64,000 nt of DNA, taken from the NCBI RefSeq assembly GCF_030269925.1, contig NC_085118.1, forward strand, positions 16,799,001 to 16,863,000, in the 5' to 3' direction. How positions within the stretch are numbered: the first letter of the stretch is position 1; every line of letters begins with the position of its first letter. Shown here piece by piece: positions 55,216 to 64,000 of the stretch. The stretch is from Bombyx mori (Eukaryota > Arthropoda > Insecta > Lepidoptera > Bombycidae). The notes under the pieces were generated by a model. The model was not told where the DNA came from, made no database searches, and was given only the letters and a program-made list of their open reading frames with translations. A program made the translations under genes and the position numbers.

Positions 55216-56346
55216 ATGGAGAAATTAAGATTTGATTTTACAATGAAATCAATGGCGGATGGAAAAACAAACGTCATATGCATAACTTCCATTGCTACAC
55301 CAAGTGGACAAGTTTTTGGAATTCCAGTCGAATATCAACCCGAAAATCTTCATAAGGTGATCACAACTACTCCTAACTACACCAGAGTAAAAAACTCTTT
55401 AGTAAAAAGGCATCAAACGAGGAAAATATGGATAACTGTGACGGAGGAAATTTCAAAAACATATTTGGATGAAGAACAAAATTTGCAATTCAATGATTGT
55501 TATTTGGAAGAGATTTCAGAACAACCTGTTAGTTACGAATCGACATCTAGTGATTCTAATCACATGCTTGAAAAACTGTTAGAAAAACTACAAGAACAAA
55601 AACAGCAGAAACCAGAAAAACAAAATTTAGGGAAAATTGCAAAGGATTTTATTATAGAAAAATTCAACGGCCGTAATTCAAATGCATTACAGTGGATCAA
55701 AGATTTTAATAAAGAATGTGAACGTTTTCAAATAAACGAGGATAAACAAAAAATTGAAATTTTGAAGAACTTCTTAGAAAATGCTAGTGTAGATTGGTAC
55801 AGTTGTATGCTGATGAAGCTTACAGTACAATCAGAATGGAGCAAATGGGAGAAAAATTTTTGTGAGACATTTGCGAACAAAGGATGGTCCTCCACTAGAT
55901 ATGCTCTTGCCTTTAAATATCAATCGGGATCCTTACTTGAGTATGCTTTAAAGAAGGAGAAATTATTGTTGGAAGTCAGGAAGACAGTGGATACCGGAAC
56001 AATTATTGATCTCATAGCATTTGGTTTACCAAATTATGTGGCGGACAAGATTGACAAAGAAACATTACAAAGAACGGAAGACCTTTACAATGAGATAAGA
56101 AAATTGGAACATCTGGTGATGAAAAATAAATATGAAAAAAGGAACAGCTCATATAATTTAGATAATAAAAGGAAAAAGATTGACGAAAAGAAACCATGCC
56201 CAATCTGTTTAAATGAGAAAAAAGGGAAACGGTTCCACCCAGAGGACAGCTGTTGGTTCAAAGAAAAAAATAAAAAAGCTGTGGTAAAAACAGTAAATAA
56301 TTCAGAATTGGAAATAGAACTGAATGAGAAAAATCCAAAAAACTAG
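55216..56346 (+). CDS. Gag of the gypsy-type element (376 codons)
   Basis: Structural capsid/nucleocapsid protein. The start ATG at 55216 lies only 30 bp after the LTR, in the good context AGAAAATGG. The central part (about 145-300) has WIKDFNKECERFQINEDKQK and DWYSCMLMKL, the capsid-type region of Ty3/gypsy Gag. The C-terminal zinc-knuckle-like motif C328-C331-H341-C346 has nine residues before the histidine instead of four, an unusual spacing. The tail is K/E/N-rich. The last codons contain a slippery run and the frame ends in TAG at 56344-56346, so most ribosomes would stop here. Confidence 0.88.
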   Translation: MEKLRFDFTMKSMADGKTNVICITSIATPSGQVFGIPVEYQPENLHKVITTTPNYTRVKNSLVKRHQTRKIWITVTEEISKTYLDEEQNLQFNDCYLEEISEQPVSYESTSSDSNHMLEKLLEKLQEQKQQKPEKQNLGKIAKDFIIEKFNGRNSNALQWIKDFNKECERFQINEDKQKIEILKNFLENASVDWYSCMLMKLTVQSEWSKWEKNFCETFANKGWSSTRYALAFKYQSGSLLEYALKKEKLLLEVRKTVDTGTIIDLIAFGLPNYVADKIDKETLQRTEDLYNEIRKLEHLVMKNKYEKRNSSYNLDNKRKKIDEKKPCPICLNEKKGKRFHPEDSCWFKEKNKKAVVKTVNNSELEIELNEKNPKN

Positions 56347-59300
56347 AAATACCACCATTAATAAAAATAAGTTTACAAATAAATGACACTTTGAAGGTTT
56401 CTGGAATCTATGACTCTGGATCTAATGTTTCTTTAATTAATGCAAGATTATTGAAAATACAAGAGAAACAGAAGACAAATGATATGCAAGTTGTAAACTT
56501 AAAAACTATTAATGGTGAGAAAAAAACGAAAGGTATGGTAACGCTAAAAATAAAAATCTACAATATTGAAAGAAATATGGATATTTTTGTGGTGGATAAT
56601 GAAAATTTTAACTATGACTTCTTAATTGGTTTGGATTGTATAAAAAAATTCAAATTAATACAAAATGAAGAACTTAACATCATACAATATCCCGAAAAGA
56701 AAAGCATAATCTCAAATGAACATTGTTCTAATGAGAATAATGTAACAAATGTCGAAATTCCTGATGTACTAGGTGACAAAAATAAAGAACAAACATTTAA
56801 AGAGAGAATAGAAGAGAAAGAGAAGATAGAGATGGAACTATACTCTGAGATAGTAAAAAAGGGTACTACTATAAATACCAATAAATTGTGTGAAATTAAT
56901 TTCAATGAACATGTAAACATTGATGAATTTCAAATGTCTGTAAATCATCTAGATTTATATCAGCAATCAAAAATTGAGAAGTTAGTAGATAAATACAAAT
57001 CTGTTTTTGCTAAGGACAAATATGATGTTGGCTCTGTGCAGGATTATGAAGCCCATATAGACTTGATGGTAGATAAATACTGCTATAAGCGTCCGTACAG
57101 ATGCACAATTGAAGACAGAACAGAAATTGAAAGTCAAATATCGAAGCTACTACAGAAAAATTTGATAGAGGAATCTTACAGCCCGTTTGCTGCTCCTGTA
57201 ACTCTAGCATATAAGAAAGAAGATGATAAAAAAACAAGATTATGCATAGATTTCAGAGATTTAAACAAAATAGTAGTTCCACAATCACAACCTTTCCCAC
57301 TTATAGAGGACTTAATGACCAAAACAGTAAACTGTAAGTATTATTCTACATTAGACATAAACTCAGCATTTTGGTCGATCCCATTGAAAATTCAAGATAG
57401 ACATAAGACTGCTTTTGTGACACAAGAAGGACATTTTCAATGGACTTGTCTCCCATTTGGGTTAAAGACTGCACCAGCGATTTTCCAAAGAATATTGAGC
57501 AATATTATAAGAAAACACAGACTATCTAACTTTGCAGTAAACTTTATTGACGACATCTTAATTTTTTCTAAAACTTTTGAGGAACATATACAACACATAT
57601 CGAGACTACTGGAAGCAATACAAAAGGAAGGGTTTAGACTGAAGTTTTCAAAATGTACATTTGCAAGTCACCATGCTAAATACTTGGGTCATATAATAGA
57701 AGACAATTCAGTTAGACCTCTGAAAGATTATTTAACTGCTGTCAAAAGCTTCCCAATTCCAGAAACAAGGAAAAATATACGGCAGTTTTTGGGAAAAGTA
57801 AATTTTCATCATAAGTTTGTACCACATAGTGCAATTATCCTCGATCCATTACATAACTTATTAAGGAAAGATGTGAAATTTGTATGGACGGCAGAATGCC
57901 AGGAAGCATTTGATAAAATTAGAGCATTGCTTTGCTCAGAACCAATCCTAAAAATATTTGACCCAGATTCACCGATAAGAATTTACACAGATGCTAGTAT
58001 CAAAGGAGTTGGAGCAGTGTTGAAACAAGATGATGAAAACGGCGTGAGTAAACCGGTTGCTTATTTTTCGAAGAAATTAACAGAAGCACAGAAAAAGAAG
58101 AAGGCAATATACTTAGAATGTCTGGCGATAAAAGAAGCAGTCAAATACTGGCAACATTGGCTAATGGGAAAAGAATTTATGGTATACACAGATCATAAGC
58201 CCCTGGAAAATATGAACATTAAAGCTCGAACTGATGAGGAACTAGGTGATTTAACATATTATCTATCACAATATAATTTTGAAATTAAATACAACCCAGG
58301 AAAATCAAATCAAGAAGCGGACTGCTTAAGCCGAAATCCAGTCTTAGAAGCAAATGATAATAACGACGATTTTTTAAAGGTCGTAAATTTAATCGACCTA
58401 CAAGAAATAAAGAATGACCAGCTAACAAATCCAGACCTACAAAAAGAAAAGAATAAGCACATATTAGAGAATGAAGTTTATTACAAGAAAAATAAAAGAA
58501 GAAATAAGATTATACTGTCAGAAAAACTTAGCAAAGCTCTAATAAAAAAAGTCCATGACACGTACTGCCACATTGGAAGAACCCAAATGACAAATAAAAT
58601 AACACCATTCTTTTCAGCCAAAAATATTACAGCAAACATTAATAAAATGTGTGATGCGTGTGAAACCTGCATTAAAAACAAGTCCAGGAGGAAGTCGAAA
58701 TATGGTTTAATGTCACATTTGGGACCAGCCACACACCCGTTTGAAATTGTATCCATCGATACTATTGGGGGCTTTGGAGGATCCCGATCAACCAAAAGGT
58801 ATTTGCATCTTCTAGTGGATCATTTCACACGGTATGCCTATATTTGTACATCAAAAACTCAAGGCTCCAATGATTTCATTAAGCTAATGCAAAAGGTAAC
58901 AAAAAATTATGACGTTAATATGGTATTATCAGACCAATACCCTGGCATAAATTCAAAAGAATTTAAAGAATTTCTAAAGAATAATAATATCAAAATAGTT
59001 TTCACAGCTGTTGATGCGCCTTTTTCGAATGGGCTTAACGAAAGATTAAATCAAACACTAACAAATAAGATAAGATGTAAAATAAACGAAAGCGATAAGA
59101 AGACATCTTGGACAACAATTGCACAAGAATGCGTAGAAAAATATAATGAAACAGAACACACAGTTACAAAGTTTGCTCCCAGGTACCTTCTAGAGGGTGA
59201 AAATGTGAGTATTCTACCACTACATTTGAAAACAAGTTGTACAACAGAAGATTTGAGAAGAGATCGAAAATTAGCCTTAGAAAACACAATAAAATCTCAC

Positions 59301-59537
59301 AATTATAATAAAAATATATTTGACCAGTACAGAGAAGGGTATAAATTGGAAGAAGGAGATAGTGTTTATGTGGAGAATGGAAATAAACTAAACAGGAAGA
59401 AAATGGATGAATTGAGAACAGGGCCATACAAAATACTAAAGAAGATTTCAGAATCGATCTATGAAGTTGACACCGGACACAAAAAAGCAGAATCAAACCT
59501 CTACCATATAACAAAGTTGTCTCCAGTGTCTATCTGA
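56328..59537 (+). CDS. Pol of the gypsy-type element: protease, RT, RNase H, integrase
   Basis: Made as a gag-pol fusion by -1 frameshift. The frame has no ATG before the protease; residue 1 here is the TTG codon at 56391. Protease active site YDSG at 7-10 (DSG rather than DTG). RT about 220-440 with DLNKIV, STLDINSAFW and FIDD (385-388). RNase H about 528-650 with YTDAS (532-536) and YTDHKPLE. Integrase: HHCC zinc finger H722, H727, C754, C757; catalytic D790, D848, E884 with exactly 35 residues between D848 and E884. The C-terminal end has EGDSVYVENGNK and LRTGPYKILKK. No chromodomain is evident. All catalytic residues are present, no break. Confidence 0.93.
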   Translation, partial: EKSKKLEIPPLIKISLQINDTLKVSGIYDSGSNVSLINARLLKIQEKQKTNDMQVVNLKTINGEKKTKGMVTLKIKIYNIERNMDIFVVDNENFNYDFLIGLDCIKKFKLIQNEELNIIQYPEKKSIISNEHCSNENNVTNVEIPDVLGDKNKEQTFKERIEEKEKIEMELYSEIVKKGTTINTNKLCEINFNEHVNIDEFQMSVNHLDLYQQSKIEKLVDKYKSVFAKDKYDVGSVQDYEAHIDLMVDKYCYKRPYRCTIEDRTEIESQISKLLQKNLIEESYSPFAAPVTLAYKKEDDKKTRLCIDFRDLNKIVVPQSQPFPLIEDLMTKTVNCKYYSTLDINSAFWSIPLKIQDRHKTAFVTQEGHFQWTCLPFGLKTAPAIFQRILSNIIRKHRLSNFAVNFIDDILIFSKTFEEHIQHISRLLEAIQKEGFRLKFSKCTFASHHAKYLGHIIEDNSVRPLKDYLTAVKSFPIPETRKNIRQFLGKVNFHHKFVPHSAIILDPLHNLLRKDVKFVWTAECQEAFDKIRALLCSEPILKIFDPDSPIRIYTDASIKGVGAVLKQDDENGVSKPVAYFSKKLTEAQKKKKAIYLECLAIKEAVKYWQHWLMGKEFMVYTDHKPLENMNIKARTDEELGDLTYYLSQYNFEIKYNPGKSNQEADCLSRNPVLEANDNNDDFLKVVNLIDLQEIKNDQLTNPDLQKEKNKHILENEVYYKKNKRRNKIILSEKLSKALIKKVHDTYCHIGRTQMTNKITPFFSAKNITANINKMCDACETCIKNKSRRKSKYGLMSHLGPATHPFEIVSIDTIGGFGGSRSTKRYLHLLVDHFTRYAYICTSKTQGSNDFIKLMQKVTKNYDVNMVLSDQYPGINSKEFKEFLKNNNIKIVFTAVDAPFSNGLNERLNQTLTNKIRCKINESDKKTSWTTIAQECVEKYNETEHTVTKFAPRYLLEGENVSILPLHLKTSCTTEDLRRDRKLALENTIKSHNYNKNIFDQYREGYKLEEGDSVYVENGNKLNRKKMDELRTGPYKILKKISESIYEVDTGHKKAESNLYHITKLSPVSI
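56337..56346 (+). promoter_or_regulatory. -1 frameshift site (A AAA AAC) directly before the gag stop
   Basis: In the gag frame the sequence reads CCA AAA AAC TAG, so A AAA AAC is a canonical X XXY YYZ slippery heptamer with the stop adjacent. The -1 frame is open from 56328 and runs into the protease. No downstream pseudoknot was modelled. Confidence 0.8.
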
Positions 59538-59588
59538 TATGATAAACAATTGTAAAACCATTCACTGCCTCTTACAATTGTCTTTTCA

Positions 59589-59598
59589 GCGGGGGAGA
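59589..59598 (+). promoter_or_regulatory. Polypurine tract
   Basis: GCGGGGGAGA lies directly before the 3' LTR TG, the usual site for plus-strand priming. Confidence 0.75.
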
Positions 59599-59788
59599 TG
59601 TAATGAATGATTGAATGTCAATCTGTCATATGACAATTGATAGTTGTTTAAATAATTTTTCGGTTAATGGACTTTGTGAAATGTGTGTTAAAGAATTATT
59701 GAAGAAAGGGCATTAAATGTTGTTTCTTGTTGTTTAGAAGAAACGCAATTTCGTCTTTTCTTATTTAAACACCGTAATTACCATTATA
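59599..59788 (+). repeat. 3' LTR, 190 bp
   Basis: Starts TGTAATGAATG; identical to the 5' LTR except one base near the right end. Confidence 0.9.
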
Positions 59789-59799
59789 AATATATACAT

Positions 59800-59882
59800 G
59801 TGGTAGACAGCGGCTTGGCTGTGCCCCTGGCAGTGTTGACCTCCATGAGCAACGGAATCCACTCACCATCAGATGGGCCAAC
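59800..59882 (+). mobile_element. LINE 3' tail piece, forward
   Basis: AGCGGCTTGGCTGTGCCCCT, then CACTCACCATCAGATGGGCC, is the 17168-family tail without its A run. It joins head-on to a reverse RT fragment at 59883. Confidence 0.75.
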
Positions 59883-60790
59883 TTGGCTTTCCCTTCCAAA
59901 TGACTCCGAAACTGGACATCGCTCGAAATGTCGACCCCAAGTATCCCGATACTCTCGGAAGGTTGCAGGGATACTCCTTGGAATTGCGGGGCCATGACAA
60001 AGGGGTCCTTCTTCGCAGTGAACGCGCAAACTTGTGTCTTTAACGTTTGGAGACTCGCCCCAGAGAGTTCTCCACTTCAGACACAAGTTTTGATCGTCTC
60101 TCTTGCACCACGCTCCGAGAGAGACTCTGATGGCCGATATATCGCGCATCCCCCGTGCTGTCATCCGCATAGCAATGCATGCCATCAATAGACAGCATGT
60201 CATTGATATACAGGATGAAAAGCGTGGGGGAGAGCACCGAACCTTGTGGAACGCCAGCGTTAATGGTCATGGTATCAGAACAGTCACCGTCTACAACGAC
60301 CGTGATGCTCCGCCCATCCAAAAAGCTAGCGATCCACTTGCAGAGACCCTCGGGGATTCCGTAAGATGGTAGCTTCGACAGAAGTGCCCTATGCCAGACC
60401 CTGTCGAAGGCCTTCGCGATATCAAGGCTCACAGCAAGAGCCTCGCCCTTGCTCTCCAAGGCTTCAGCCCACCTGTGAGTAAGGTATACAAGAAGATCGC
60501 CAGCTGAACGACCGTGACGGAAACCGTACTGTCGGTCACTGATCAGCTGGCGATCTTCAAGATACTTCAGGAGTTGTATATTTATTATTCGCTCCATCAC
60601 CTTGGAAAGCAAGGAAGTTATCGCGATAGGCCTATAGCTCGATGGGTCCGACCGGTCACCCTTCTTGGGGATAGGGTGGACGTGGGCGGTCTTCCATGAA
60701 GACGGAACGCTGTTAGCGCAACAAGAGAGGCGATACAAACGCGTTAGCGCAGGCATGAAGATAATCCGCCAGCATGTCCACTGTATAACA
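59883..60790 (-). pseudogene. RT-domain fragment of a CR1/Jockey-type LINE, frameshifted
   Basis: The minus strand reads PKKGDRSDPSSYRPIAITSL, then DRQYGFRHGRSAGDLLVYLT, SLDIAKAFDRVW, AGVPQGSVLSPTLFILYIND and HCYADDSTGDA (YADD active site). After about 60040 the frame shifts into TQVCAFTAKKDPFVMAPQFQ and GILGVDISSDVQFRSHLEGK, then stops at the junction with the forward tail. 5'-truncated, frameshifted and rearranged. It probably belongs to the family of 17168 and 22170, which supply the missing C-terminus. Confidence 0.85.
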
Positions 60791-61021
60791 GCAGATTGAG
60801 AACTACAACTAATAACGTTCAGGGATCAAGACATGAGTCGGCATATAGCAAGTATCAAAATTAGTTTGGATGTAAGCTACCGTATACAAACAGTAATAAG
60901 ATATAGATTCATATGTTACTGTGTTGTAATCAAGAGGAGACGAAGTTTCTAGAGCAGACATTACTTGTAGCTACTAGGCCCGATTCACACGAATGGATTT
61001 ATTTATGAGAATAAATGCTAC
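60791..61021. other. No feature recognised
   Basis: Nothing identifiable. Confidence 0.45.
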
Positions 61022-61212
61022 TCTAATATATTGGTTAAATAGATTTTGTTTGTCACTGAACTCCTCCTAAACGGCTGGACCGATTTGAATGTTTTTTTTT
61101 TGTATGCGTTTCACAAATCAGCCCAGCAGATGGCGCTGCAGTCGGTATCTAGGTTATTTATCTTTCCTAGAAATAATTCATATGGCAAAGCAACGTTTGC
61201 CGGGCCCGCTAG
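61022..61212 (+). mobile_element. Short non-autonomous Helitron
   Basis: Begins TCTAATATATTGG and ends AACGTTTGCCGGGCCCGCTAG followed by T, matching the end of the element at 19600-20827. Interior CTCCTCCTAAACGGCTGGAC is the usual Helitron head phrase. Confidence 0.75.
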
Positions 61213-61240
61213 TATATATATATATATATATATATATACA
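61213..61240. repeat. TA microsatellite at the Helitron exit
   Basis: About 13 TA units directly after CTAG|T. Confidence 0.9.
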
Positions 61241-61479
61241 CAATGAGTCAACTGAAGTACAATATCATCAGAATCATTAGAGAAAATACTGAATCAGATA
61301 AGGGAACGCGACTTGAATCTTCACATGTAATGCATTCATTTATTTATCGATAAACTAAATAAACCCAAATAATAACAAAATAATTAGGCATTAGGAATAT
61401 TCTAAAATCATTTATAAACATAAATAAGAGTTGATTATTTTAAAGATATGCATTTTTTAAATGCTTAATTTATTTATGT

Positions 61480-61686
61480 TGAATTATTTGTGGAAGTCCA
61501 GAGAAGGTTTGAAAGGTAGATAAATATGAAAATGCTCGGAATTAAATAAAAATAACAATATTGTTTTTCCTTTGATGTGTCCCCCGTCGGACGGATTCCT
61601 ATTGTTAGTTTTAAGTTTATTTTATACAAAAGTTTAGGTCTCTTATTTATCGATTGAGGCACTACGAAGTCTGCCGGGTCAGTTAG
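61480..61686 (+). mobile_element. Helitron 3' part (5'-truncated)
   Basis: Forward copy of the 46146 family, from GAATTATTTGTGGAAGTCCA to GCCGGGTCAGTTAG then T. The terminal CTAG has mutated to TTAG. Confidence 0.82.
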
Positions 61687-62289
61687 TAACATTTATATTT
61701 TTAAAAGTATAATTAACATAACCAAAAAATTTAAATGAACAACTTATAGACTATTTATGCACTCAAAATCGCATTTAAAACGTGTTTTTCCGGGTTTGTT
61801 TTTCTTACATAGTGTTTGTTCTTTCAACTTCAATCCCAGGACAGTTATAACACTCGATATGAGTACACCAGACCATTAAATCATGCTGGCTTAGATTAAA
61901 CCTTTCAGAATGATTGTAATAATTATTCTTAATAGGAATCGTGTTTAATGCTACCAAAATTTAGCGCGACACGGGCCAAAGTTTGTAAATGAGCTGCTCA
62001 AAAACTTATTCGACGTGAACCATAGATACTAAATTTAGAACTGAGTCAGTTCGATATTAGGTCACATATGAAACGTTCCTAACGCGCAAATAATTATGTA
62101 CACGCTATATACGGAACGTGCGATAGCGCTATGATAGTGTGGCTGCCAAATGTTATCGTGTATTCGATATAATATTATTCAATTTTCTATCGGTATATCA
62201 GGCGTGATATCAAAAATCAATTGGTATGTGATTGGAGATTAGTTGTTAATTTAAACAGGCAAACACACTATTCATAATAATTCGAGTAG
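61687..62289. other. No feature recognised
   Basis: Nothing identifiable. Confidence 0.45.
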
Positions 62290-62572
62290 GTTATTAAGCC
62301 TTTTCGGCGCGCACTGCGGTACCGTAGGTCTGGTGTAGCCGGTGTGGTGGAGCTCGATGGAGTTTAGTCGGTAGTCGTTCTGCGGGGCAAGTGCTTCGCG
62401 CGCCTTTTTCAAGGCGTAGTCTCCTGCGAGGAATTCGGGAAGGTGGAGGACCTTGGCCCTCCTCGTCCCCCTCTTCCTCTCAGGAGGCGCCGGAGTCCGA
62501 CATAACCCGGTTCGTTACCCCCCCGGACCGGGTATTCGTAAATGGATTCCCCAGCGGTAAAAAAAAAGGTTA
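62290..62572 (+). mobile_element. R1-like LINE 3' UTR
   Basis: GGCGCGCACTGCGGTACCGT, GTTTAGTCGGTAGTCG, GAGGCGCCGGAGTCCGACAT, CCGGGTATTCGTAAATGG and a 9-A tail: the same UTR as 28738-29272 (reverse) and, diverged, 6750-7130. Confidence 0.75.
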
Positions 62573-62754
62573 TTAAGCCTGGAAAAGTTAGAATTTTATA
62601 GTTGCAGATTATAAATTTAGCCTGTTAGAGGTCTTTGGATGTTTGTATATAGAACATAATATAAGATGGATTCATGCATTGCTTATCTCATTAACTTGAA
62701 ACACATCACAGTTTTTGCTGTTACAACTTAAGAGAAAGTTTTGTTATATTTTTG

Positions 62755-62956
62755 TCACCACAGAAGGGAAGCAAAACTTTTTACGAAAATTACGCGGACG
62801 GAGGAGTATGAAATTTCCCACACTTATGGTGAATATAGAGAAGGAGTTCAAAATGCTATTTTTTTTTATTTATGCATAAAAAAATATTATGTACATTAAA
62901 TCAATAAAAAAACATTACACACACTACCATGTATTTGATACCCACACACACATATA
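62755..62956 (-). repeat. Unnamed interspersed repeat, inverted copy of 12180-12440
   Basis: Reverse complement of that repeat in order, e.g. AAAATTACGCGGACGGAGGA and CACACTACCATGTATTTGA. Similarity ends abruptly at about 62956, where another sequence begins with TGTCGGAGC. Confidence 0.65.
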
Positions 62957-63687
62957 TGTCGGAGCACGCCAGGTATGGCTGAGCGGTAGTTTCGTCATCA
63001 CTCGTATTCGATTGAACTCAGTTTAGTTAATAAAACTTTTTGAATAACAATTATTGAAACTCAACACACACAACTTTCACAATGACAGGATAAACCGACA
63101 GTTTCGTTGCACATACCGACAGACCGACTGACTGAGACGGACGGAATGACTGTCTGACACGGAATGCCACGACTCTGTCCACGTACCGCCATTTTATACT
63201 GTGGCGTTACGTAGTCTACCCTTCATTTTGTGATATTTATCAAAACAACATCTCATCATTTAAAATAATAATCAAAACCACCGTCTTAATATTACTAAAA
63301 GTTGTTATCCACGACAACTAAAAGTCGTTATCCACGACACGGCCATTCTGACATGTCACACGTCCCTGTGTGACGCTCCTGCAAGAAAAACAACCTTTTG
63401 CAATATCAAACAGGTTTCGTCTCGGCCAATCCTGATACATTCACGATTGAGGATTGTGATTCCTTTCATTACAAACCATAACGTTAGCTCTCAACAAGAT
63501 CTTTAACAGACCATGTTAACCTGTGTGAGTAGATAACTTAATTACCCAATTATTAGTGATACACTATACAACTGAAAAATTTCATGAATGCTCAATAAGC
63601 ATTAGAAACCCGAGTTATTACAAAACAACTCAATCTGAGCAGTATTTCATCAGTATTCTGTATCAACCACAAACTATCGTTACAATT
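62957..63687. mobile_element. Possible LTR and leader of an element running off the window
   Basis: Starts TGTCGGAGCACGCCAGGTAT exactly where an older repeat is cut off, the appearance of an insertion boundary. It contains a palindrome GTCACACGTCCCTGTGTGAC (63356-63375) and a 23-bp tandem duplication. No matching right end lies in the window, so the class is not proven. Confidence 0.35.
63295..63340. repeat. 23-bp tandem duplication
   Basis: CTAAAAGTTGTTATCCACGA at 63295 is repeated at 63318 with one or two changes. Confidence 0.85.
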
Positions 63688-63962
63688 ACTTCCATCTAGT
63701 GAGAGTAACTCATGCCACCTATATCGAGTGACGATAACCCAATTCAAGTGCCACCTCCATCGAGTAGCTCTTGACTACTTATTGCCTCCATCCGGCAAAT
63801 AAGTGGGACCTCCATCCGGTACCCAACTTTAACACAAAACACTAATGCCTCCCTCCGGCACGCAAGTGGAACTTCCATCCAGTACCCACTTCAACCATAA
63901 AACACATCGCAATGCCTTCATCCGGCAATAAAACGAACACATCACCTAAATCGAGCGAGGTG
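63688..63962. repeat. Array of about nine small hairpins with a conserved TCCATCC loop
   Basis: Units include ACT-TCCATCT-AGT (63688), TTGCC-TCCATCC-GGCAA (63782), ACC-TCCATCC-GGT (63808), TGCC-TCCCTCC-GGCA (63846), ACT-TCCATCC-AGT (63871), TGCC-TTCATCC-GGCA (63913) and CACCT-AAATCGAGCG-AGGTG (63943). Two related units at 63716 and 63752 have a TCCATCGAG-type loop. The stems vary in sequence but keep pairing; the loop stays nearly fixed. Function unknown. Confidence 0.7.
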
Positions 63963-64000
63963 TTCAATTACCAGTCATAAATAACACTGAATACTGTTCT

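Larger units (their letters stand above)
54996..59788 (+). mobile_element. Ty3/gypsy-type LTR retrotransposon, apparently complete
   Basis: A 4.8-kb element with two 190-bp LTRs (one mismatch), gag, pol and no envelope gene. The left flank ends TTTAAATA and the right flank after the LTR reads AATATATAC, compatible with a 4-5 bp target-site duplication (AATA/AAATA). Its exact edge is ambiguous because LTR and flank share A/T bases. Confidence 0.92.

Overview
The window looks like lepidopteran nuclear DNA, almost certainly silkworm (Bombyx mori or B. mandarina). The diagnostic evidence is more than 25 copies of the tRNA-derived Bm1 SINE, in every state from full length (about 400-450 bp, with a tRNA-like head and an A-rich tail) to barely recognisable. 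The background is AT-rich, and I found no host protein-coding gene, no genuine tRNA or rRNA gene and no CRISPR array. It reads as intergenic or intronic DNA built by repeated transposon insertion. Family names rest on recognition by eye; no database search was run.

Three large elements dominate and look young. (1) 33345-36536, minus strand: an apparently complete RTE-clade non-LTR retrotransposon with one intact 978-codon endonuclease/reverse-transcriptase ORF, inserted into a Bm1 copy and flanked by an 11-bp target-site duplication. (2) 47115-52279, minus strand: a full-length Jockey-clade element with intact ORF1 (three zinc knuckles) and ORF2 (endonuclease plus RT), a 26-nt A tail, a 12-bp target-site duplication and a tandem repeat in its 5' leader. 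(3) 54996-59788, plus strand: a Ty3/gypsy-type LTR retrotransposon with 190-bp LTRs differing at one base. Its intact gag and pol frames are linked by a classic -1 slippery heptamer immediately before the gag stop.

By region: 1-11.6 kb holds Bm1 copies, 3' ends of non-LTR elements, a short Helitron and a long foldback. 12-13.6 kb is a nested stack (a Bm1 broken by a 36-bp-TIR MITE, joined to further Bm1 pieces and a LINE tail). 14-29 kb is more Bm1 and LINE debris, a 1.2-kb Helitron-like element with internal tandem repeats, a second SINE type and another Helitron carrying a nested Bm1. 29.4-30.3 kb holds a hairpin-rich, uncharacterised block containing a U1 snRNA-derived sequence. 31-46 kb has another tRNA-derived SINE, a repeat family present as an inverted pair 11 kb apart, the RTE element, and long AT-rich stretches with nothing recognisable. 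46-60.8 kb holds the Jockey and gypsy elements and broken RT genes. 61-64 kb has more Helitron ends, a GC-rich LINE tail and, from about 62957, an unidentified element ending in a striking array of small hairpins that runs toward the window edge.

The genes do not form a host pathway. Each autonomous element encodes its own replication proteins, while Bm1, the other SINEs, the MITEs and the short Helitrons must borrow machinery from elsewhere. The most interesting unexplained signals are the hairpin array at the right end, the U1-derived sequence, the gag-pol frameshift site, the 40-bp inversion inside one Bm1 copy, and several uncharacterised repeat families.
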